From Lachnospiraceae bacterium (GTDB lineage Bacteria; Bacillota; Clostridia; Lachnospirales; Lachnospiraceae): a stretch of 64,000 nucleotides of DNA. The translations under genes were made by a program, and so were the position numbers. Below the pieces are notes generated by a model that saw only the letters and a program-made list of their open reading frames with translations, did no database searches and was not told the DNA's origin. The stretch spans positions 1 through 64,000 of the forward strand of contig JAUNGG010000018.1 in assembly GCA_030524635.1 (NCBI GenBank). Direction: 5' to 3'. Positions 24,756-33,138 of this stretch are shown here, in pieces. Every line of letters begins with the position of its first letter. Within the stretch, counting starts at the first letter, position 1.

Positions 24756-25484
24756 ATGTTCAGCTACGAGGTGATAAATTCGTTTAATGATCTGGAGATG
24801 CAGGTGTACACCTATGTCCTGGAGCATAAGGATGAGGTGAAATACATGACCATCCGGGCTTTGGCAGATGCAGTCCACGTTTCCACGGCTACCATCAGCC
24901 GCTTCTGCAAGAAGGTGGGATGCAGCGGCTACGCCGAGTTCAAGGTTCAGTTTAAACTGTATCTCAATGAGAAACGGCAGAAACAGCCGGAGACGGATCT
25001 GAAGGAGGTCCAGCGTTTTTTTGAGGAATTTTATTCTGAGGCGTATCAGAAAATGATTGATCAGATCGTGGAGGAGATCCAGAATGCGGAGCATCTGCTC
25101 TTTTTCGGGATCGGAACCTCCGGTATTCTGGGAAAATATGGGGCGCGATATTTTTCCAATCTGGGGAAATACAGTCAGTTTATTGAGGATCCGTTTTATC
25201 CCATCAGCATGGACTTAAAAAGCACCGTTGCCATCGCATTGTCCGTTTCCGGGGAAACACAGCAGGTGATCTCCTTGGCAGGGCTTATGAAGGAGCATTG
25301 CTGTAAATTGATCAGTATCACGGACCGTGAGTCCACTACACTGGGAAAAATGTCGGACTATAATCTGACCTATTACGTTACTAACCGGAAGATCGGGCGA
25401 AACTATGATATCACAACTCAGGTGCCGGTGATCTTTTTGCTGGAGACGCTGGGGCGCAGAGTGACAAACTACGTATCTCTTTGA
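24756..25484 (+). CDS. MurR/RpiR-family transcriptional regulator (HTH + SIS)
   Basis: A 242-residue sugar-phosphate-responsive regulator. The N-terminal HTH_6 domain (about 1-75) includes MTIRALADAVHVSTATISRF and CKKVGCSGYAEFKVQFK. The C-terminal SIS domain (about 105-230) has HLLFFGIGTSGILGKYGARY and VAIALSVSGETQQVISLAG. The start at 24756 follows GGGGGA and fits the promoter; the longer frame from 24705 would begin inside the promoter. It ends in two successive terminators just before the beta-glucoside regulator gene, so it is a separate unit. Its targets are unknown, although the adjacent beta-glucoside operon is an obvious candidate. Confidence 0.9.
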   Translation: MFSYEVINSFNDLEMQVYTYVLEHKDEVKYMTIRALADAVHVSTATISRFCKKVGCSGYAEFKVQFKLYLNEKRQKQPETDLKEVQRFFEEFYSEAYQKMIDQIVEEIQNAEHLLFFGIGTSGILGKYGARYFSNLGKYSQFIEDPFYPISMDLKSTVAIALSVSGETQQVISLAGLMKEHCCKLISITDRESTTLGKMSDYNLTYYVTNRKIGRNYDITTQVPVIFLLETLGRRVTNYVSL

Positions 25485-25507
25485 CAGAATGAAGAAGGGC
25501 AGAACCG

Positions 25508-25552
25508 GGAACATGTTACAGATTGTTTCGGATTTGTAACATGTTCCTTTTT
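25508..25552 (+). terminator. Terminator of the RpiR gene
   Basis: Perfect 13-bp stem GGAACATGTTACA (25508-25520) with TGTAACATGTTCC (25535-25547), then T5. Confidence 0.92.
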
Positions 25553-25566
25553 CCTGAAACAGTTTC

Positions 25567-25595
25567 AAAAGCAGGTGGAAGGCCTGCTTTTTTTT
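25567..25595 (+). terminator. Second terminator downstream of the RpiR gene
   Basis: AAAAGCAGG and CCTGCTTTT form a stem around a 7-base loop, followed by more T. It is also close to the start of the next gene and could act as an attenuator. Confidence 0.75.
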
Positions 25596-25647
25596 CGGAA
25601 GAAGTTTATAATGAAAATAATGAGCAGGAAAGCAGGAGGTGATACGT

Positions 25648-27546
25648 ATGGCATCAGTCAGATTGCAGGAGTTATTTGTTATTTTGCAGCAGGAGGAATA
25701 TCGAACGGCACAGCAGCTGGCGGATCATCTGGGAGTCAGTGAGAAGACAGTGCGGATCCGGCTGCGGGAATTAAATGATGAATTGGAAAAGAATGGTGCC
25801 AGGATCGCATCGAAGGCCAGGTTCGGTTACCGGTTGGAGATTACCGATCAGGAACGTTTTGAAGCATATCAGAAAGAATGCGAGGGAGAGGAATCCAGCC
25901 AGATACCAGATAACGCCAGTGAGCGGAGCGATTATCTGCTGGCATATCTGCTGTTCCGGCCAGGATATGTGAAGGTGGAGGAACTGTGCGACTTTATGTA
26001 CATTTCCAAGCCAACACTTTCCAACTGCCTGAAACTGGTGGAGTCCATCCTGAAGCGGTACCACCTCTCCATCGAGCGGCGTCCCAATTACGGGATCCGG
26101 ATACAGGGGGAGGAGTTTGATATCCGCAGGCTGATCAGTGATTATTTTATCAAGCGGAACTGCCTGTCTGGCTTTGATATCAGCCATCAGGACAAGGAAT
26201 TATCCATGCTGGCTGATTTGGTGAAGGCGCTGATGACCAAGTATGATGTGCACCTTTCTGAGATTTCCTTTGAGAATTTTGTCAATTATACCTACATATC
26301 CCAGCGGCGGATCCGAAGCGGCTACTACCTGAAGCTGGACAAGGAAAACCTGATCGAGATCGGGGTAAAGGAGCAGTCCTTTATCCGGGAGCTGATCGGC
26401 AGCCTGGAGGCGAAGGAGGGGATCCACTATACCAGCGATGAGGAGAATTATCTTCTGCTGTATCTGGCTGGAAAGCGAATGATTGGAAATATGGTGGAAA
26501 ATGATTCCAATTTCGTCATCAATGAGAGGACAGATCGGCTGGCCCTGGAGATGCTGAAGCTGGCGGCCAAGGAATACCACCTGGATTTTTACAATAATTT
26601 TGAGATGCGGATGACGCTGAATCAGCATCTGGTCCCATTTGATGTGCGGATGCGGTACGGGATCCCGCTGAAAAATCCTATGCTGCAGGAGATCAAGGAA
26701 AAATACAGTCTGGCTTATCAGATGGCGTACATCGCATCGAATGTGCTGCGGGATTATTATAAGAAAGAGATTCCGGAGGACGAGATCGGATATTTTGCAC
26801 TGATCTTTGCCCTGGCCCTGGAAAAGGGAAAGGCGGACTGCCGTTACAATATTCTGGTAGTGTGCAGCACTGGAAAGGGAACCTCCCGACTTTTGAAATA
26901 TAAGTATGAGCAGGAGTTCTCGGATTATCTGAAAAATATATATGTTTGCGATCTGCTGGGACTGGAAAATTTCGATACGTCCAAGGTAGATTACATCTTT
27001 ACCACAGTGCCCATCACACGGGAGGTATCAGCACCGATCATTGAGGTGGGCGTGTTCCTGGGTGTGGATGATATCCAGAAGGTAACGGATATCCTGCGGT
27101 ATGGAAACAGCGGCGGCATGATTCGCCGGTATTATGGAGAGAAGCGGTTTATCCGGAATGTGCCTGCAGGAAGCAAGGAGGATATTCTGGAATATATCTG
27201 CCAGATCATCAAGAAGCAGGAACAGGTGGACGAGGATTTTTACGAGCTGGTGCTGGAGCGGGAATCTTTTGCCCAGATGGACTACGGCAATTATATCGCC
27301 ATACCTCATCCCAACCGGATCGCCTCGGAGGAATCCTTCGCCTATGTGGCGGTTCTGAATGAGCCTGTGATCTGGAATAACCTTCCGGTCCAGGTAGTGC
27401 TTTTGACTTCCATCGGAAGGAAGGAGGATCGGGACCGCCAGAGATTTTATGAGACCACGGCACGGTTTGCACTGAACGCGGATTCTGTTTCCAGACTGAT
27501 CCAGAATCCGGATTATAATGTTTTTATTGAACTGCTTCAGAAATGA
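25648..27546 (+). CDS. PRD-containing transcriptional activator (LicR/MtlR type) with EIIB and EIIA domains
   Basis: A 632-residue PTS-regulated activator. Two N-terminal HTH domains (TAQQLADHLGVSEKTVRIRL; VEELCDFMYISKPTLSNCL) precede two PRDs, an EIIB-like domain with CSTGKGTSRLL and a C-terminal EIIA domain with IAIPHPNRI. In PRD1 both expected phosphorylatable His positions look replaced (ENFVNYTY; NYLLLYLAG). PRD2 keeps the first His (LNQHLVPFDVRMRYG) but not the second (YFALIFALA). The EIIB Cys and EIIA His remain, so control is probably through PRD2, EIIB and EIIA. The ATG at 25648 follows AGGAGGTGATACGT. It directly precedes the beta-glucoside operon, its likely target. Confidence 0.92.
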   Translation: MASVRLQELFVILQQEEYRTAQQLADHLGVSEKTVRIRLRELNDELEKNGARIASKARFGYRLEITDQERFEAYQKECEGEESSQIPDNASERSDYLLAYLLFRPGYVKVEELCDFMYISKPTLSNCLKLVESILKRYHLSIERRPNYGIRIQGEEFDIRRLISDYFIKRNCLSGFDISHQDKELSMLADLVKALMTKYDVHLSEISFENFVNYTYISQRRIRSGYYLKLDKENLIEIGVKEQSFIRELIGSLEAKEGIHYTSDEENYLLLYLAGKRMIGNMVENDSNFVINERTDRLALEMLKLAAKEYHLDFYNNFEMRMTLNQHLVPFDVRMRYGIPLKNPMLQEIKEKYSLAYQMAYIASNVLRDYYKKEIPEDEIGYFALIFALALEKGKADCRYNILVVCSTGKGTSRLLKYKYEQEFSDYLKNIYVCDLLGLENFDTSKVDYIFTTVPITREVSAPIIEVGVFLGVDDIQKVTDILRYGNSGGMIRRYYGEKRFIRNVPAGSKEDILEYICQIIKKQEQVDEDFYELVLERESFAQMDYGNYIAIPHPNRIASEESFAYVAVLNEPVIWNNLPVQVVLLTSIGRKEDRDRQRFYETTARFALNADSVSRLIQNPDYNVFIELLQK

Positions 27547-27560
27547 TCTGCAGCGGTTTG

Positions 27561-27578
27561 GTACCCTCACAGTTACCG
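27561..27578 (-). repeat. Half copy of palindromic repeat family A
   Basis: GTACCCTCACAGTTACCG is the reverse complement of the left two thirds of the 29-bp unit at 23753, with one extra base. It lies 15 bases after the regulator stop. Confidence 0.5.
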
Positions 27579-27604
27579 TGATTTTACAAATTACCGCATT
27601 GAAT

Positions 27605-27637
27605 TACCAGAATCATTTGAGAAATTTGATTCTGGTA
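27605..27637 (+). promoter_or_regulatory. Palindromic operator candidate 1 upstream of bglA
   Basis: TACCAGAATCA and TGATTCTGGTA are perfect 11-bp inverted arms around an 11-base spacer. GAATTACCAGAAT at 27601 recurs 90 bases downstream at 27691. Confidence 0.65.
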
Positions 27638-27672
27638 TTTGCGTACATTTTTTTAAGAAAAAGGAGTCTTTG

Positions 27673-27715
27673 ATTACCACATTTAATCTGGAATTACCAG
27701 AATGAATGTGGTAAT
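27673..27715 (+). promoter_or_regulatory. Nested palindromic operator candidate 2 upstream of bglA
   Basis: Outer arms ATTACCACATT and AATGTGGTAAT (11 bp, perfect) enclose an inner palindrome TCTGGAATTACCAGA at 27687-27701. The centre lies about 65 bases before the expected transcription start, a usual position for an activator site. Confidence 0.7.
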
Positions 27716-27723
27716 TTCCGTTA

Positions 27724-27752
27724 TTGAGTTTGCCGGCAGAAATCGGTACAAT
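27724..27752 (+). promoter_or_regulatory. Promoter of the beta-glucoside operon
   Basis: TTGAGT and TACAAT with a 17-base spacer, immediately downstream of the nested palindrome. Confidence 0.75.
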
Positions 27753-27754
27753 AA

Positions 27755-29236
<1,482 letters not shown>

Positions 29237-29284
29237 TTTTTCGTAACAATGAAATGAAAAATAAAATCAGAGGAGGAAATCAAT

Positions 29285-29593
29285 ATGTTAACAATCAGAT
29301 TATTTTGCAATCAGGGAATGTCAACCAGCTTACTGGTTTCTAAGATGAGAGATGCGGCTGCCAAGCAGGGCCTGGAAGTTGATATCGCTGCCTTCCCGGC
29401 AAACGAGATGGATGACCGGATCAACGGCGTTGACTGTGCACTGTTAGGACCGCAGGTAGGCTACTTAAAGAGCAAGGCAGTAAAGACCTGCGGAGCGAAG
29501 AATGTACCAGTGGATGTAATCCCAATGGCGGATTATGGCATGTGCAACGGCGAGAAGGTTCTGGCATTTGCAGTAAAGCTGGCTGGTAAGTAA
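29285..29593 (+). CDS. PTS lactose/cellobiose-type EIIB
   Basis: A 102-residue cytoplasmic EIIB of the Lac family, carrying phosphate from EIIA to the incoming sugar. The phosphocysteine is in the N-terminal loop RLFCNQGMSTSLL, followed by VSKMRDAAAKQGLEVDIAAF, as in CelA/ChbB proteins. AGAGGAGGAAATCAAT precedes the ATG. It is encoded between the phospho-beta-glucosidase and the EIIC. Confidence 0.94.
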   Translation: MLTIRLFCNQGMSTSLLVSKMRDAAAKQGLEVDIAAFPANEMDDRINGVDCALLGPQVGYLKSKAVKTCGAKNVPVDVIPMADYGMCNGEKVLAFAVKLAGK

Positions 29594-29679
29594 AATCAGA
29601 TGATTGCAGGAGCTGAAAGCTATAATATCAGACACGATAACAGAACTTCAAAATGAGATTAAAGAAGGGGATACGTGAT

Positions 29680-30975
29680 ATGAAAGATTTTCTCAATGAT
29701 AAAGTAATTCCGAAACTGATGGAATTTATTAATACCAAGGCGATTCAGGCGTTAAAGGACGGCCTGCTGTATTCCATGCCAATGATGATGGTTGGTTCTG
29801 TTTGCCTTCTTCTGGCAAACTTCCCTTACGCTCCGGTTGCACAGGCACTGGCTGATATGGGAATTGCCGCTGTATTGAACCAGGCATTTGAAAGCACCTT
29901 TAACATTATGGCGCTGATCGCTGCCATCGGTATTGCATTTACTTATGTAAAAAATGAAGGCTACAACGGTATGCCGGCAGGTGTGATTTCCCTGTGTGCA
30001 TGGCTGATCATGCAGCCTTCCTCCTTAGCTACAGCAGACGGAGGCTCCGCAGGTGTTATTATGAAGACCTGGACCGGCGGCCAGGGTATGATCGGCGCAC
30101 TGCTGATCGGCTTAATCGTAGGCTGGATCTACAGCATTTTCATGAAAAAAGACATTACCATTAAAATGCCGGCAGGCGTACCAGAAGGTGTTGCCAATGC
30201 ATTTGTGGCATTAATTCCTGGCGCTGTGATCGTTGCTGGCGCATCTGTTTTATACGCCGTATTTAACCTTGCGTTAGGCACAACCCCACTGGAATGGATC
30301 TATGGAACCATTCAGATCCCATTACAGGGCTTAACGGACTCCTTTGGCGGCGTAATCGGCATGGGCTTTATGATTCCATTCTTATGGTTCTTCGGAGTCC
30401 ATGGCTCTACCATCGTTGGCGGTATTATGGGTCCGGTTCTGTCTGCAAACTCAGCAGCCAATCAGGCAATTCTGGATGCAGGCTTAGAACTGAACCTGGC
30501 CAATGGCGGACATATTGTAACACAGCAGTTCTTAGACCAGTTTATGACCGTAACTGGTGCAGGTATGACCATCGGTCTGGTTATGTACATGGCATTTTTT
30601 GCAAAATCCAAGCAGCTTCGTGAGATCGGAAAGCTGGGAGTGGCTCCGGCATTCTTCAACATCAATGAGCCGGTACTGTTCGGTACACCTGTTGTATTGA
30701 ATCCTCTGATGGCAGCTCCGTTTATGCTGATGCCGGTGATCTCTGGCCTTATTCAGTATTTTGCAATCTATACCGGTCTCTGCCCAATGTATGCCGGCGT
30801 TATCGTTCCGTGGACCTGTCCGCCAATCATCTCCGGTTTCCTGATCGGAGGATGGAGAACAGCGCTTCTGCAGACTGCAATCCTGGCATTATCCTTCTTT
30901 GTATACGCACCGTTTATCCGTGTCATTGATAAGACCTATGCACAGCAGGAGAAGGAAGCAGCAGAGCAGGCATAA
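29680..30975 (+). CDS. PTS lactose/cellobiose-type EIIC permease
   Basis: A 431-residue integral membrane sugar permease of the Lac/cellobiose PTS family. The start MKDFLNDKVIPKLMEFINTK is typical, and the ATG at 29680 follows GAAGGGG; the ATG 27 bases upstream has no better site. Multiple helices run through the protein, with the conserved LWFFGVHGSTIVGGIMGP and FFNINEPVLFGTPVVLNP segments, which include the substrate-contact Glu region of this family. Cellobiose or another beta-glucoside is the likely sugar given bglA. Confidence 0.95.
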   Translation: MKDFLNDKVIPKLMEFINTKAIQALKDGLLYSMPMMMVGSVCLLLANFPYAPVAQALADMGIAAVLNQAFESTFNIMALIAAIGIAFTYVKNEGYNGMPAGVISLCAWLIMQPSSLATADGGSAGVIMKTWTGGQGMIGALLIGLIVGWIYSIFMKKDITIKMPAGVPEGVANAFVALIPGAVIVAGASVLYAVFNLALGTTPLEWIYGTIQIPLQGLTDSFGGVIGMGFMIPFLWFFGVHGSTIVGGIMGPVLSANSAANQAILDAGLELNLANGGHIVTQQFLDQFMTVTGAGMTIGLVMYMAFFAKSKQLREIGKLGVAPAFFNINEPVLFGTPVVLNPLMAAPFMLMPVISGLIQYFAIYTGLCPMYAGVIVPWTCPPIISGFLIGGWRTALLQTAILALSFFVYAPFIRVIDKTYAQQEKEAAEQA

Positions 30976-31016
30976 ACATTTAAGAATCAATCATGATTAC
31001 GATCAGGAGGTAAATT

Positions 31017-31328
31017 ATGGAAGGATTAGAACTGATCTGTTTTCAGCTGATCACAGCTGCAGGCGGAGCAAAGTCAAATTATATTGAAGCGATCCAAAAG
31101 GCAAAAGAAGGCTTATATGAGGAAGCAGCAGAGCTGATCGCAGAGGGCGATGAGATGATGAAGCAGGGCCATGAGCCTCATACCGATCTGGTTCAGAAGG
31201 AAGCAGCCGGTGAGAATGTGCAGATGGGCCTGATCCTGACTCACGCTGAGGACCAGATGATGAGTGCTGAGGTATTCAAGGTCATGGCTGAGGAGATGAT
31301 CGAGCTTTACAAGAAGGTAAATGGCTGA
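31017..31328 (+). CDS. PTS lactose/cellobiose-type EIIA
   Basis: A 103-residue, all-helical, trimeric EIIA of the Lac family. The phosphorylated His is in GLILTHAEDQMMSAEVF near the C-terminus, matching the HAQDHLM-type motif. CAGGAGGTAAATT precedes the ATG. The gene order EIIB-EIIC-EIIA following bglA makes a complete permease; a hairpin follows about 110 bases downstream. Confidence 0.94.
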   Translation: MEGLELICFQLITAAGGAKSNYIEAIQKAKEGLYEEAAELIAEGDEMMKQGHEPHTDLVQKEAAGENVQMGLILTHAEDQMMSAEVFKVMAEEMIELYKKVNG

Positions 31329-31434
31329 TCATTTGCGGGTGAGAGCGCTGTGCAGTCAGCGTGTTTGAGGAGTATAATTTTTTAATAGATGGATCGAAAT
31401 AAGCAGTAGTTGTTAAAAATTTCCCATATGACGA

Positions 31435-31467
31435 GAGAAGCCTTCAGGAATACTGGAGGCTTTTCTC
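31435..31467 (+). terminator. Hairpin terminator between PTS EIIA and ROK genes
   Basis: GAGAAGCCTTCAG pairs with CTGGAGGCTTTTCTC; the T run is partly inside the stem, so termination may be incomplete. Confidence 0.6.
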
Positions 31468-31565
31468 ACACATAGGAAACTTATCCGGAGTTTTCTGTGC
31501 AGCAAAAAGCCTTTCAGGCAGAATGGGAAAGAATCGCCATTGGATGAAGAAGGGAAAAGGAAAAT

Positions 31566-32465
31566 ATGGAACAAACATGTTTATGCATTGATGTAGGAGG
31601 AAGTTCAATCAAATATGCCAGGATCGACAGTCAGAGAAATCTGATGGATTACGGAAAGGTTCCCACACCGTATGATGGCGTGGAAGCTTATCTGGATTGC
31701 CTGGAGAAAATATATAAAAAGTTTGAAGGCAGGGTATCCGGTATCAGTTTATCCGTGCCGGGAATTATAGACAGCCAAAAGGGAATCTGTGTCACCGCTG
31801 GAAACCTGCGGTTTGCAGACGGACTTTCCCTGGTACCGGAGCTGAAGAAGCGGTGTGATGTTCCCATCACCATCATGAATGATGCCAAATGTGCCGCGTT
31901 GGCGGAATCCACATACGGCGCTCTGTCCGATTGCAGGGACGGCGTGGTTTTAGTTCTGGGAACTGGAATCGGAGGGGCGCTGATCAAGAATGGGCAGGTT
32001 CACATGGGTCATCATTTTGCAGCAGGAGAATTCAGTTTTATCAGCATGACCGATTACGTAGACCAGCCTTCCAATCACTGGTCCGGTGTGAATGGAAATC
32101 CCAGACTGACAGAACTGGCGGCAAGACTGAAGGGGCTGCCGGCCTCTGAAGTAAGCGGAGAGCTGATCTTTCAGTGGATCAAAGAAGGTGACCAGCAGAT
32201 GGAGAAGCTTTTGGACGAGTTTACCAGGATCATTGCCCGAATGATCATGAATCTGCAGTTTATTTATGATCCAGAGCGGTTTGCCATCGGCGGAGGGATG
32301 AGCAGACAGCCAATGCTGATTGAGTCGATTCAGAAAAATCTGGATTATCTCTACGCTCTGTATCCTTATGAGGTTCCGAAAGCAGAAATTGCTGTGTGCC
32401 AATATTATAATGAAGCGAACCTGATCGGTGCTTACAGCAACTTTGTCAGAAGCATTTGTGATTGA
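31566..32465 (+). CDS. ROK-family sugar kinase, probable beta-glucoside kinase or glucokinase
   Basis: A 299-residue ROK protein of the hexokinase/actin fold. The N-terminal ATP-phosphate loop is CIDVGGSSIKYARID. VLGTGIGGALIKNGQ and the catalytic Asp in MNDAKCAALAE are present. The Cys-rich zinc motif found in many ROK glucokinases and repressors is absent: the region after MGHHFAAGEFSF has no CxCG. This is seen in beta-glucoside kinase-like members. No HTH domain is present, so it is a kinase, not a repressor. It would phosphorylate glucose freed by bglA, or disaccharide taken up without the PTS. Confidence 0.85.
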   Translation: MEQTCLCIDVGGSSIKYARIDSQRNLMDYGKVPTPYDGVEAYLDCLEKIYKKFEGRVSGISLSVPGIIDSQKGICVTAGNLRFADGLSLVPELKKRCDVPITIMNDAKCAALAESTYGALSDCRDGVVLVLGTGIGGALIKNGQVHMGHHFAAGEFSFISMTDYVDQPSNHWSGVNGNPRLTELAARLKGLPASEVSGELIFQWIKEGDQQMEKLLDEFTRIIARMIMNLQFIYDPERFAIGGGMSRQPMLIESIQKNLDYLYALYPYEVPKAEIAVCQYYNEANLIGAYSNFVRSICD

Positions 32466-32509
32466 TGGAGGAAATTACTTTTATTGAGAAAATGTAATCA
32501 ATAACCTGG

Positions 32510-32538
32510 TTGGAATTCAAAGAAAAAACGAATATAAT
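32510..32538 (+). promoter_or_regulatory. Promoter of the small peptide/DUF6110/P-type ATPase cluster
   Basis: TTGGAA and TATAAT with a 17-base spacer, 80 bases before the 26-residue gene. Confidence 0.75.
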
Positions 32539-32617
32539 AAAAGTTACAATTAAATTACATAGTCCAGGACATGGCCAAACAGGCCGTCATGGGCGTGCTG
32601 CCGGAAGGAGGGTATTC

Positions 32618-32698
32618 ATGAAAAATCATAAATTCTGGGCATGGGCAATGATCGTTTGCTTGTGCATGACGATCTATACCGGCTATAAGCACAAATAG
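32618..32698 (+). CDS. 26-residue single-pass membrane peptide
   Basis: MKNHKFWAWAMIVCLCMTIY then TGYKHK: a basic N-terminus, one hydrophobic helix with two Cys, and a basic tail. GGAAGGAGGGTATTC precedes the ATG, an excellent ribosome binding site, and a strong promoter lies upstream, so real translation is likely. It opens a cluster with a DUF6110-like protein and a metal ATPase. Function is unknown; a small accessory subunit of the pump is one possibility. Confidence 0.65.
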   Translation: MKNHKFWAWAMIVCLCMTIYTGYKHK

Positions 32699-32749
32699 TG
32701 ATGCAGCCGAAGCTGTGAATCACAAATAACCAACCAGGAGGTACTTACT

Positions 32750-33058
32750 ATGTTAGAATGCTTCAAGGAAATTGACGCGAAAAAGACAGGAATCTTCGCC
32801 GCAGGCGTTTTATTCGGAACTGCTGGAATCAAGCTGTTATCCAGCAAGGATGCAAAGAAATTTTATACGAACTGCACAGCAGCTGTTCTGCGTGCTAAGG
32901 ATTGTGTGATGAAGACTGCAACCACCATTCAGGAAAATGCAGAAGATATTTACGCAGAGGCACAGCAGATCAATGAGGAGAGAGCTGCAATGGAGGCCGT
33001 AGTAGAAGACGATTTCGAAGAAGTTGTCAGCGAAGACGATGAAGAGGCAGCACAGTAG
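32750..33058 (+). CDS. DUF6110-like protein
   Basis: A 102-residue protein with one predicted membrane segment near the start (GIFAAGVLFGTAGIKLL), then a helical region (DAKKFYTNCTAAVLRAKDCV) and a very acidic tail rich in Glu and Asp (residues about 85-102). It resembles the uncharacterised DUF6110 family, which I recall as commonly encoded beside P-type ATPases in Firmicutes; the family name rests on sequence memory. The acidic tail could bind cations. AGGAGG lies 8 bases before the ATG. A terminator-like hairpin separates it from the ATPase gene. Confidence 0.7.
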   Translation: MLECFKEIDAKKTGIFAAGVLFGTAGIKLLSSKDAKKFYTNCTAAVLRAKDCVMKTATTIQENAEDIYAEAQQINEERAAMEAVVEDDFEEVVSEDDEEAAQ

Positions 33059-33077
33059 ATTTTAATTTTGATTTCAG

Positions 33078-33106
33078 ACACCTGTAGATTTCTGCAGGTG
33101 TTTTTT
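33078..33106 (+). terminator. Terminator or attenuator inside the metal ATPase cluster
   Basis: ACACCTGTAG pairs with CTGCAGGTGT (one T-G pair), followed by T6. It lies 32 bases before the ATPase ATG, so it should reduce ATPase expression relative to the two upstream genes. Confidence 0.8.
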
Positions 33107-33138
33107 CTGAATTGGAAAGGTGAAAGAAGGGACAGATA

